A stretch of 50,183 bases of DNA from JAVBKV01 sp031553885 (GTDB lineage Bacteria; Bacteroidota; Bacteroidia; Bacteroidales; Azobacteroidaceae), in contig JAVBKV010000038.1 of assembly GCA_031553885.1 (NCBI GenBank), positions 1 through 50,183 on the forward strand, given 5' to 3'. A program made the translations under genes and the position numbers. Positions within the stretch are counted from its first letter, which is position 1. Every line of letters starts with the position of its first letter. The notes under the pieces were generated by a model. The model was not told the DNA's origin and made no database searches. It saw only the letters and a list, made by a program, of their open reading frames with translations. Shown here in pieces: positions 43,286 to 50,183 of this stretch.

Positions 43286-44737
43286 ATGCTAAAGCAAACC
43301 AAAATAGTAGCAACCATTTCAGACAAACGATGCGAACCGGATTTTATAGCCGAACTGTTTAATGAAGGAATGAATGTGGTACGGATGAATTCCGCTCACC
43401 TGGACAAGGAGGGTTTCGATAAAATTATCAACAGTGTACGCAGTGTATCGAACCGGATCGGAATTCTTATGGATACGAAAGGTCCGGAAGTACGGACCAC
43501 TATTTCCAATGAACCCATTGCTCTCAAAACCGGCGACCGGATACAAATCAAAGGAGGCAGCGAACATACGACTACGGCCGAATGCATTTATGTCAATTAT
43601 AAAAACTTCACCAGCGAAATCAAACTGGGAGATATGATCCTGATTGACGACGGAGACCTTGAGTTGAAAGTCGTTGAAAAAGACAACCACTCCCTGACTG
43701 CCGAGGTATTGAACGACGCCCAGCTGGGAAGCCGCAAAAGTGTGAACGTTCCGGGAGTGAGAATCAACCTCCCATCCCTGACCGAGAAAGACATTCATAA
43801 CATCCATTACGCTATCCGCAACGAGATTGACTTTATTGCCCACTCGTTTGTCCGGAGTAAACAGGATGTATTGGATATTCAACGGATCCTGGACGAACAC
43901 CACAGTCCGATCAAGATTATCGCCAAAATAGAAAACCAGGAAGGGGTAGATAACATCGATGAAATACTGGAAGCCGCTTACGGTATTATGGTTGCCCGTG
44001 GCGATCTTGGTATCGAAGTTGCCCAGGAAAAGATACCCGGTTTGCAGCGGATTATTATCCGTAAATGTGTAGCAGCCAAAAAACCGGTCATCGTAGCGAC
44101 TCAAATGCTTCACTCCATGATCAACAATCCTCGACCTACCCGTGCGGAAGTAACCGACATCGCCAATGCCATTTATTACCGGACGGATGCCCTGATGCTC
44201 AGCGGAGAAACAGCTTACGGGAAATATCCGGTCGAAGCAGTCAAAGTGATGACCCGGGTAGCCTATGAAGCTGAGAAAACCAAATTGGCAGAGAACGACA
44301 TCCGGGTTCCCACGCCTAATGATGACCTGGACGTGACTTCCTTTCTTTCGAAACAGGCGGTAAAAACCAACTCCAAGCTACATGTCAAAGCCATCGTTAC
44401 GGACAGCTATACCGGAAGAACAGCCCGGAACCTCGCCGCTTTCCGTGGAAAATCACCTGTTTTCGCCATCTGTTACAAGGAAAGAACCACCCGGGAATTG
44501 GCGCTCTCTTATGGAGTCTGGGCAGAATACCAGAAAGAAACCGGCGATTCGAAAGTTTACTTCCTGGATGCACTGAATCAGTTGATCCGGAAAGGAATGA
44601 TCGGCCGCAATGACATGGTTGCCTACCTGAGCGGAAGCTTCGGAGAAGGAGGAGGCACTTCCTTCCTGGAAATCAACAATGTAGGAAAGATACTGGACGG
44701 TTCCAAAAAATTCAATCCGCCTTTGTTTAATAAATAA
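43286..44737 (+). CDS. pyk: Pyruvate kinase
   Basis: Final glycolytic step, PEP plus ADP to pyruvate plus ATP. The 483-residue protein has the N-terminal TKIVATISD and substrate Arg33/Asn35 (VVRMNSAH), the signature IIAKIENQEG with the catalytic Lys, VARGDLGIEV with metal-binding residues, and PTRAEVTDIANAI/LSGETAYGKYP. The C-terminal allosteric domain is present. The O-methyltransferase gene follows 2 bases after the stop, and aroQ precedes it, so a shared transcript is likely. Confidence 0.97.
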   Translation: MLKQTKIVATISDKRCEPDFIAELFNEGMNVVRMNSAHLDKEGFDKIINSVRSVSNRIGILMDTKGPEVRTTISNEPIALKTGDRIQIKGGSEHTTTAECIYVNYKNFTSEIKLGDMILIDDGDLELKVVEKDNHSLTAEVLNDAQLGSRKSVNVPGVRINLPSLTEKDIHNIHYAIRNEIDFIAHSFVRSKQDVLDIQRILDEHHSPIKIIAKIENQEGVDNIDEILEAAYGIMVARGDLGIEVAQEKIPGLQRIIIRKCVAAKKPVIVATQMLHSMINNPRPTRAEVTDIANAIYYRTDALMLSGETAYGKYPVEAVKVMTRVAYEAEKTKLAENDIRVPTPNDDLDVTSFLSKQAVKTNSKLHVKAIVTDSYTGRTARNLAAFRGKSPVFAICYKERTTRELALSYGVWAEYQKETGDSKVYFLDALNQLIRKGMIGRNDMVAYLSGSFGEGGGTSFLEINNVGKILDGSKKFNPPLFNK

Positions 44738-44739
44738 TC

Positions 44740-45369
44740 ATGCAGACGTTAGAGGACTACATATTATCCCACATCGACGACGAAGGCCCTCAGTTAGCCC
44801 GGCTGAACCGGACGGCGCACGTCAACCTGCTCCGCCCGAGAATGCTTTCCGGACACCTGCAGGGCCGGATCCTGAAAATGCTGGTGCGTATACACCGTCC
44901 TCAACGTATCCTGGAAATCGGCACCTATACCGGTTATGCAACCCTTTGCCTGGCAGAGGCGCTTCCGGACGACGGGGAAATCCATACCATAGAAATCGAC
45001 GACGAACTGGAAGATTTCATCCTTGGGCAATTTGAACAATCGGAACAAAAGAAAAAAATTCACCTCCACATCGGCGATGCCCTGGAAGTAATTCCCCGGT
45101 TGGATGGCATTTTCGACCTGGTTTTCATTGATGCCGACAAACGGCTCTATAGCGAATATTACGATCTGGTTTTCGACAAAGTGCGTCCGGGTGGCATCAT
45201 TCTTGCCGATAATACATTGTGGGACGGGAAAGTATTGGAAAATCCCCAACCTGCGGACAAACAAACCATCGGTATCCGGCAATTCAACGACACCATTGCC
45301 CATGATACCCGGATTGAAAAAGTCATTCTTCCCCTCCGGGACGGATTGACTATTATTTATAAGAAATAA
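44740..45369 (+). CDS. SAM-dependent O-methyltransferase
   Basis: A 209-residue Rossmann-fold methyltransferase of the catechol/caffeoyl-CoA class. It has the SAM-binding ILEIGTYTGYATLCLAEAL (about 65-83), IHTIEIDDE, then VFIDADKRLY and ADNTLWDGKV with the expected divalent-metal ligands. The acceptor is unknown. It starts 2 bases after pyk and is followed by rbfA at a 24-base gap. Confidence 0.9.
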   Translation: MQTLEDYILSHIDDEGPQLARLNRTAHVNLLRPRMLSGHLQGRILKMLVRIHRPQRILEIGTYTGYATLCLAEALPDDGEIHTIEIDDELEDFILGQFEQSEQKKKIHLHIGDALEVIPRLDGIFDLVFIDADKRLYSEYYDLVFDKVRPGGIILADNTLWDGKVLENPQPADKQTIGIRQFNDTIAHDTRIEKVILPLRDGLTIIYKK

Positions 45370-45393
45370 CTTACAACCCCTTATTCAGCAAAT

Positions 45394-45741
45394 ATGGAAA
45401 GTACCCGATTACAGAAAATTGAACGTCAGATACAGAAAGACCTGGGAGAAATCTTCCTGTCACAAACAAAAGCCATGCACGGCGTATTGGTATCTGTTAC
45501 AAAGGTCAGAATAAGTCCTGACCTGGGCCTTGCCAAAGCCTACCTGAGCATTTTCCCTTCCGAGAAAGGAAAAGAAATCGTCAGTGCGGTCAACACCAAC
45601 AAAAAGGCTATTCGCTACGATCTGGGACAACGAGTTAAAAACCAACTGCGTAAAGTTCCCGAATTGGTTTTTTACCTGGATGATTCACTCGACTACCTGG
45701 AAAACATTGATCACCTTTTAAATAAAGACAAGGAAAGTTGA
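45394..45741 (+). CDS. rbfA: 30S ribosome-binding factor RbfA
   Basis: Small KH-type RNA-binding factor needed for late 30S subunit maturation, especially in the cold. The 115-residue protein begins STRLQKIERQIQKDLGEIF and has the family pattern VSVTKVRISPDLGLAKAYLSIF, ending in PELVFYLDDSLDYLENIDHLL. Its stop codon overlaps the TTG start of the following permease by 4 bases. Confidence 0.94.
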   Translation: MESTRLQKIERQIQKDLGEIFLSQTKAMHGVLVSVTKVRISPDLGLAKAYLSIFPSEKGKEIVSAVNTNKKAIRYDLGQRVKNQLRKVPELVFYLDDSLDYLENIDHLLNKDKES

Positions 45742-46961
45742 ATATTTCGCTTTATATAGCCAGGCGTTACCTTTTCTCCAAAAAATCGCACAACGCCATC
45801 AATATCATTTCTCTGATAGCCGTTTGCGGAGTAGCTGTCGCCACCATGGCTACCGTGTGTACGCTTTCGGTATTCAATGGATTCGAGGGAATGGTTTCCG
45901 ATATGTTCAGTAATCTCGACCCGGAATTAAAAATCACTCCGGTCACAGGAAAAGTTTTTGATCCTCAAGAGGAAAGCATACAAACGTTATACACGTTGCC
46001 CGACATTGAAATGATCTCCGAAAGCCTGGAGGATAATATTTTTATCAATTACCGGGGACGGCAGGTTTATGCCGTTCTAAAAGGTGTTTCGGACAACTAC
46101 GGAACATCCAGCCGTATCGACGACATTTTAATCGACGGAACGTTCACACTCGAAGACAGCATTAATTTTTACGGGACATTGGGCGTCGGATTGGCTAACA
46201 AATTAGGAGTAAACGCCGGTTTTGTCTATCCGATGGAAGTGTTCACCATCAACCGGAATGCTCCGGTCAACATGACTAATCCTGCCACTTCGCTCAACCG
46301 CACTTACCCTTACATCGGTGGCGTATTCCAGACCAGCCCTGTTTATGATGAAAATTACATGATCGTACCGATTGCGGAAGCCCGTACGCTGTTTGATTAC
46401 GAAACGGAAGTCAGCGCCCTGGAAATCAAACTGAAAAAAGGAACTGATATTAATAAGGTACAGCAGTCTATTGAAAAAGTGCTGGGGGATGAATTGAACG
46501 TAAAAAACCGCTATCAGCAGCAGGAATCTACCTTTAAAATGATGACCATCGAAAAGTGGGTCAGTTTCCTGATGCTCTGTTTTATCCTGATAATTGCCGT
46601 TTTCAACATCGTCAGTTCTTTATCCATGCTGATTGTCGACAAACGGCAAGACGTACAGACCCTCCGGAACCTGGGTGCCGACAACCGGTTAATTTCCCGG
46701 ATTTTTCTGTTCGAAGGATGGATGATCTCAGCTATAGGAGCAGTATCCGGCATTATACTCGGGGTACTTCTTTGTTTAGGCCAGTTACAATTCGGATGGT
46801 TGCAATTGGGTAGTGGCTCAGGAGCTTTCAGAGTCGATGCCTATCCGGTACATGTTGTCACATCCGATCTGGTACTGATTCTGATTACAGTCCTCCTGAT
46901 CGGATTTCTTTCGGTACTGTACCCGGTCAAGTACTTATCGAAAACGATTCTACATTCCTGA
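45738..46961 (+). CDS. LolC/LolE-like FtsX family ABC permease
   Basis: Inner-membrane permease of 407 residues with one N-terminal helix (about 20-45), a MacB-type periplasmic domain (about 45-265) and three C-terminal FtsX-type helices (about 275-400). The N-terminus SLYIARRYLFSKKSHNAINIIS is characteristic of LolC/LolE, which extract outer-membrane lipoproteins; no LolD ATPase is adjacent. Translation starts at TTG at 45738, within TTGA, where the rbfA stop lies, so it is coupled. The 3' end overlaps convergent purN by 12 bases. Confidence 0.88.
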   Translation: MNISLYIARRYLFSKKSHNAINIISLIAVCGVAVATMATVCTLSVFNGFEGMVSDMFSNLDPELKITPVTGKVFDPQEESIQTLYTLPDIEMISESLEDNIFINYRGRQVYAVLKGVSDNYGTSSRIDDILIDGTFTLEDSINFYGTLGVGLANKLGVNAGFVYPMEVFTINRNAPVNMTNPATSLNRTYPYIGGVFQTSPVYDENYMIVPIAEARTLFDYETEVSALEIKLKKGTDINKVQQSIEKVLGDELNVKNRYQQQESTFKMMTIEKWVSFLMLCFILIIAVFNIVSSLSMLIVDKRQDVQTLRNLGADNRLISRIFLFEGWMISAIGAVSGIILGVLLCLGQLQFGWLQLGSGSGAFRVDAYPVHVVTSDLVLILITVLLIGFLSVLYPVKYLSKTILHS

Positions 46962-47516
46962 AACGACCTCTCCGATTACCCTCGGAAAATGTTCATACTC
47001 CAGAGCGTGAACTTTTCCAGCTACATCATCGGGTGTATCGGAAGGTAAAACTTCACATTTAGCCTGAAAAATAATACGCCCTTCGTCGTAATGTTCATTT
47101 ACATAATGAATGGTGATGCCCGTTTCTTTTTCTCCGGCTGCAACCACAGCTTCGTGCACATGTGATCCGTACATTCCCTTTCCGCCGAATTTAGGCAGTA
47201 AAGCCGGATGAATGTTAATGATCCGGCCAGGATATGCCCTCAGTAAATTCTCAGGCACTTTCAACAAAAATCCGGCCAGCACAATAAAATCAATTTCATA
47301 TTTTCGTAACAAATCCAAGGCTTCTCCGCTTTCAAATCCCGCTTTACTTACTGTCCGGGAAATCACATTTAATTTTTCAGCCCGCTGATGAATGTATGCA
47401 TCCGGCTTATTACTAAGGATCAATGGAAATACAATTTCTTTATTTCCAGCATAATAACGAATAATATTCTCAGCATTGGAACCGGAACCGGAAGCTAAAA
47501 GGGCTATTTTTTTCAT
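46950..47516 (-). CDS. purN: Phosphoribosylglycinamide formyltransferase
   Basis: Formylates GAR in purine synthesis with 10-formyl-THF. The 188-residue protein begins KKIALLASGSGSNAENI and keeps the catalytic Asn101 and His103 (IINIHPALLP) and Asp144 (VNEHYDEG). Length is slightly shorter than E. coli PurN. It is divergent from acpP and overlaps the convergent LolC/E-like gene by 12 bases. Confidence 0.97.
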   Translation of the reverse strand: MKKIALLASGSGSNAENIIRYYAGNKEIVFPLILSNKPDAYIHQRAEKLNVISRTVSKAGFESGEALDLLRKYEIDFIVLAGFLLKVPENLLRAYPGRIINIHPALLPKFGGKGMYGSHVHEAVVAAGEKETGITIHYVNEHYDEGRIIFQAKCEVLPSDTPDDVAGKVHALEYEHFPRVIGEVVSGM

Positions 47517-47580
47517 TTACTCATTAATTTATTTGATGCACATTAACAAAGCAATTGTGCAATTTTTTTTCTTTTTCTTT

Positions 47581-47609
47581 TTTGTTTTAAGAATAATACC
47601 TTACCTTTG
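47581..47609 (+). promoter_or_regulatory. Promoter of the acpP-fabF-rnc operon
   Basis: TTTG (47581-47584) and TACCTTTG (47602-47609), 17 bases apart, give a full match to the Bacteroidota -33/-7 promoter. The expected start lies about 45 bases before the acpP ATG. Confidence 0.78.
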
Positions 47610-47659
47610 CACTGCAAAAATAGAAAGTAATATTTTATTATTCACTAAAAATTAAAGTT

Positions 47660-47896
47660 ATGTCTGAAATTGCATCAAGAGTGAAAGCTATTATCGTTGA
47701 TAAACTCAGCGTAGAAGAATCTGAAGTTACTAACGAAGCAAGCTTCACTAATGACCTGGGAGCAGATTCACTGGATACAGTAGAATTGATCATGGAATTT
47801 GAAAAAGAATTCGGAATCTCTATTCCTGATGATCAAGCAGAAAAAATCAACACTGTAGGTGACGCTGTTGCTTATATCGAGGCTAACGCCAAGTAA
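47660..47896 (+). CDS. acpP: Acyl carrier protein
   Basis: Carries growing acyl chains on a 4'-phosphopantetheine arm in type II fatty acid synthesis. The 78-residue acidic protein has the attachment site GADSLDTVEL with Ser37. It is the first gene of acpP-fabF-rnc, an order common in Bacteroidota, with fabF starting 25 bases downstream. Confidence 0.98.
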   Translation: MSEIASRVKAIIVDKLSVEESEVTNEASFTNDLGADSLDTVELIMEFEKEFGISIPDDQAEKINTVGDAVAYIEANAK

Positions 47897-47921
47897 AAAA
47901 AAACTCGAATTTTAAAACCTT

Positions 47922-49184
47922 ATGGAATTAAAGAGAGTAGTTGTAACGGGTTTGGGAGCTATTACTCCGCTGGGTAACGATGTGAAAACCACATGGGAAT
48001 CTATGCTCAACGGAGTAAGTGGGGCCAAACCCATTACTTTATTTGATGCCTCGAAATTCAAGACCCAATTTGCATGCGAAGTCAAAGGGTTCGATCCCAA
48101 TGAACACTTCGACCGCAAAGAGGCCCGGAAATTCGATAGATACGCCCAATTGGCCGTTGTCGCAGCAAAAGAAGCTGTTCAGGACTCCGGCCTGGATGCA
48201 GAAGGGACCAACCGCGATCGTGTGGGTGTGGTTTTTTCTTCCGGAATTGGCGGTATCGGCACATTTGAACAAGAAGTAGGTAATTACTACCTGCATGAAG
48301 ATATGGGTCCCAAATTCAATCCGTTCTTTATTCCCAAAATGATCAGCGACATTGCTGCCGGTCATGTTTCAATGATATACGGATTCAGGGGACCAAACTA
48401 TGGAACAGTATCTGCCTGTGCATCTTCCACCAATGGAGCTATCTCCGGTTTTGACCTGATTCGTCTGGGCAAAGCCGATGCTATCGTTACGGGAGGAGCT
48501 GAAGCAGCCATTACCATTTCAGGAGTCGGTGGTTTCAATGCCTTAACAGCATTATCCACACGTAACGATTCTCCGGAAACAGCATCCAGACCCTTCAGCA
48601 AAAGCCGTGACGGATTCGTTATGGGAGAAGGCGGCGTTTGTATCATACTCGAAGAACTGGAACATGCACTGGCCCGTGGCGCCAAAATTTACGCAGAAGT
48701 TGCCGGCGGTGGCATGTCGGCTGATGCTTACCACCTGACCGCCTCTCATCCGGAAGGACTGGGCGCTATGTTGGTGATGCGAAATGCGTTAAGCGATGCC
48801 GGTATGAAACCCGAAGAAATCGATTATATCAACGTTCACGGTACTTCCACCCCGGTGGGAGATCCTTCCGAATGTAAAGCCATCAAGGAAGTATTTGGCG
48901 AACATGCATATAAGCTCAATATCAGTTCAACAAAATCAATGACCGGTCACATGCTTGGTGCTGCAGGAGCTGTAGAAGCGATGGCATGTATCCTGGCTGT
49001 TCAGAACGATATCGTTCCTCCAACCATTAACTTCACAGAAGGTGATGAAGATCCGGAAATCGACTACAAGTTGAACTATACTTTCAACAAAGCGCAAAAA
49101 CGGGAACTGAAAGCAGCTCTTTCCAACACCTTTGGTTTTGGAGGACACAATGCTTGCATCATCGTTAAAAAATTTGTCAAGTAA
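47922..49184 (+). CDS. fabF: 3-oxoacyl-[ACP] synthase II
   Basis: Condensing enzyme for fatty acid elongation. The 420-residue thiolase-fold protein has the Cys166 nucleophile in SACASSTNG, catalytic His306 (NVHGTSTPVGD), Lys338 and His343 (STKSMTGHMLGAAG) and the C-terminal NTFGFGGHNA loop. It is co-transcribed with acpP, with rnc 29 bases downstream. Confidence 0.98.
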   Translation: MELKRVVVTGLGAITPLGNDVKTTWESMLNGVSGAKPITLFDASKFKTQFACEVKGFDPNEHFDRKEARKFDRYAQLAVVAAKEAVQDSGLDAEGTNRDRVGVVFSSGIGGIGTFEQEVGNYYLHEDMGPKFNPFFIPKMISDIAAGHVSMIYGFRGPNYGTVSACASSTNGAISGFDLIRLGKADAIVTGGAEAAITISGVGGFNALTALSTRNDSPETASRPFSKSRDGFVMGEGGVCIILEELEHALARGAKIYAEVAGGGMSADAYHLTASHPEGLGAMLVMRNALSDAGMKPEEIDYINVHGTSTPVGDPSECKAIKEVFGEHAYKLNISSTKSMTGHMLGAAGAVEAMACILAVQNDIVPPTINFTEGDEDPEIDYKLNYTFNKAQKRELKAALSNTFGFGGHNACIIVKKFVK

Positions 49185-49213
49185 CCTTACGTAAAACGAT
49201 TACGTAAACGTAA

Positions 49214-50062
49214 ATGATCAGAAGAATAATCAATGGAATAAGACTCTTTCGGAACAAGAAGAAAGAGTCTTATTTTGCTTTTTACAATATACTGGGATTC
49301 TTCCCCGAAAAAATCCATTTATACGAAGAGGCCTTACGACACAAATCTTCGTCCAAAGAGGGAGAAAACGGACGCCATCTGAATAACGAACGCCTCGAAT
49401 TCCTGGGTGATGCTGTTTTGGATACGATCGTTGCCGATCTGGTTTTCCATAAATTCCAAAACCGGAACGAAGGCTTTTTAACCAACACCCGCTCCAAAGT
49501 TGTTAAGAGAGAAACCCTGGACCACATTGCCAAAGAATTAGGACTGGATAAACGGATCGTCTCTTCCTCCCGGATCAGCACACAAAAAAGCCACATCCCG
49601 GGTAATGCTCTGGAAGCTTTAATAGGAGCTATTTATTTAGATAAGGGATACGAAACAACCCGTAAATTTGTTGAGAAAAGAATGATCGAACCCTATATCA
49701 ACATTGATGCTTTGGCTAAAAAAGAGGTTAATTTCAAATCCAAATTACTCGAATGGACCCAAAAACATAAAGTCAGGTTGGAATTCAGGCTGGTAGAAAG
49801 TTTTCTCGATGGAGACAATAATCCTATTTTCCAAAGCCAGGCCCTGCTCAACGATATACTTGTAGGTATCGGAACCGGATTCTCTAAAAAAGAATCCCAA
49901 CAGCAAGCGGCCCACATGGCACTCAAAAAAATCAAATCGGATAAAGAATTTGTTGAAAAAATCAGGGGAGATCTTGAAAACAAGGAGAATGGAGAACCGG
50001 AAGAGCCGGAAGAAATTAAATCTACGGCAGAAGAACCAACGGCAGAAGAACCATCTGAGTAA
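49214..50062 (+). CDS. rnc: Ribonuclease III
   Basis: Double-strand-specific endoribonuclease for rRNA and mRNA processing. The 282-residue protein has the signature NERLEFLGDAVLD (58-70; Glu62 and Asp66 are catalytic), the second acidic Glu134 in NALEALIGAIYLD, a dsRNA-binding domain (about 174-246) and an unusual acidic C-terminal tail of about 35 residues rich in Glu and Pro. The tail makes it longer than the roughly 226-residue E. coli enzyme. It ends the acpP-fabF-rnc run. Confidence 0.97.
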   Translation: MIRRIINGIRLFRNKKKESYFAFYNILGFFPEKIHLYEEALRHKSSSKEGENGRHLNNERLEFLGDAVLDTIVADLVFHKFQNRNEGFLTNTRSKVVKRETLDHIAKELGLDKRIVSSSRISTQKSHIPGNALEALIGAIYLDKGYETTRKFVEKRMIEPYINIDALAKKEVNFKSKLLEWTQKHKVRLEFRLVESFLDGDNNPIFQSQALLNDILVGIGTGFSKKESQQQAAHMALKKIKSDKEFVEKIRGDLENKENGEPEEPEEIKSTAEEPTAEEPSE

Positions 50063-50086
50063 ACAAAAACAGCTTTATTTTTGTTT
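50061..50086 (+). terminator. Weak terminator-like hairpin after rnc
   Basis: AAACAAAAA (50061-50069) and TTTTTGTTT (50078-50086) are perfect complements with an 8-base loop, overlapping the rnc stop codon. The stem has only one G-C pair, so termination activity is doubtful. Confidence 0.3.
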
Positions 50087-50094
50087 GATTTAAA

Positions 50095-50183
50095 TAGACG
50101 GTTTGGTGGCGGCGGCCGTAACCCCTGCGCGGGGGGGGGGCGGGAGGCCCCCAAGAAGAGACAGAAGTAAACACTACACGACA
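50095..50183. other. Likely sequencing artefact at the contig end
   Basis: Base composition switches abruptly to very GC-rich, with a run of ten G (50131-50140). GGTGGCGGCGGCCGTAAC resembles the reverse complement of the Illumina P5 tail (GGTGGTCGCCGTATC), AAGAGACAG matches the last nine bases of the Nextera mosaic end, and CTACACGAC matches part of the TruSeq adapter. No coding or structural meaning should be given to it. Confidence 0.7.

Noticed and set aside
43319..44113. 264-residue open frame antisense to pyk
   Set aside because: It is the mirror of a clearly real pyruvate kinase, and the product shows no recognisable domain.
50095..50183. GC-rich island or horizontally acquired DNA
   Set aside because: Adapter-like pieces and a poly-G run explain it better as an artefact.

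Overview
The window looks like chromosomal DNA from a Bacteroidota bacterium of the order Bacteroidales, possibly near Odoribacter or Butyricimonas; that genus guess is weak and is inference only. Supporting signs are a SusC/SusD pair, a secreted M6 protease with a T9SS-type tail, Bacteroidota-specific families (DUF4834, DUF1599, BT_3928-like, MBOAT/SGNH pair), the acpP-fabF-rnc order, and about ten -7 elements of the form TAnnTTTG, the Bacteroidota vegetative promoter signature. I found no tRNA, rRNA, CRISPR array or insertion sequence. No gene-free stretch exceeds 300 bases; the longest is about 275 bases upstream of aqpZ.

Layout. 1-6.0 kb (minus): groES-groL, then hisS followed by an MBOAT acyltransferase and its SGNH-like partner. 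6.1-13.4 kb: a small DUF4834 membrane protein (plus) facing a minus-strand run with a 5'-nucleotidase family enzyme, folE, a SPOR protein, tpiA, a DoxX-like membrane protein, DUF1599, a LysM/M23 peptidase and ndk. 13.5-20.8 kb (minus): the cell-shape operon purH-mreB-mreC-mreD-mrdA-rodA, in which most junctions overlap or are nearly contiguous. 20.9-22.6 kb: a 2[4Fe-4S] ferredoxin, an aquaporin and a degenerate thioredoxin-like protein. 22.8-32.2 kb (minus) is the accessory-looking part: a tyrosine recombinase, then SusC, SusD, a Calx-beta surface lipoprotein, an M6 metalloprotease and a small secreted protein. This resembles a nutrient-acquisition locus aimed at protein rather than glycan, since no glycoside hydrolase is present. 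32.3-38.6 kb: YgjP-like hydrolase, TIGR03915/DUF4130 protein, an AspT-family antiporter, a KamA-like radical SAM enzyme and a DUF5040 secreted protein. 38.6-50.1 kb: marC, aspartate kinase, threonine aldolase, xerD, aroQ, pyk, an O-methyltransferase, rbfA, a LolC/E-like permease, purN, acpP, fabF and rnc.

The points most worth a second look are: (i) the susC 5' region, where the signal peptide reads in frame upstream of the only ATG but has no ATG, GTG or TTG start, beside a perfect 10-bp inverted repeat and a recombinase gene flanked by similar 15-bp sequences; (ii) two large palindromic spacer elements, between mreB and mreC and between the aspartate kinase and marC genes, each with a tandem duplication in one arm; (iii) a 12-bp inverted repeat around the DUF4834 promoter; (iv) facing promoters between xerD and aroQ that predict overlapping 5' leaders. 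The last ~90 bases look like degraded sequencing adapter plus poly-G, not genome.
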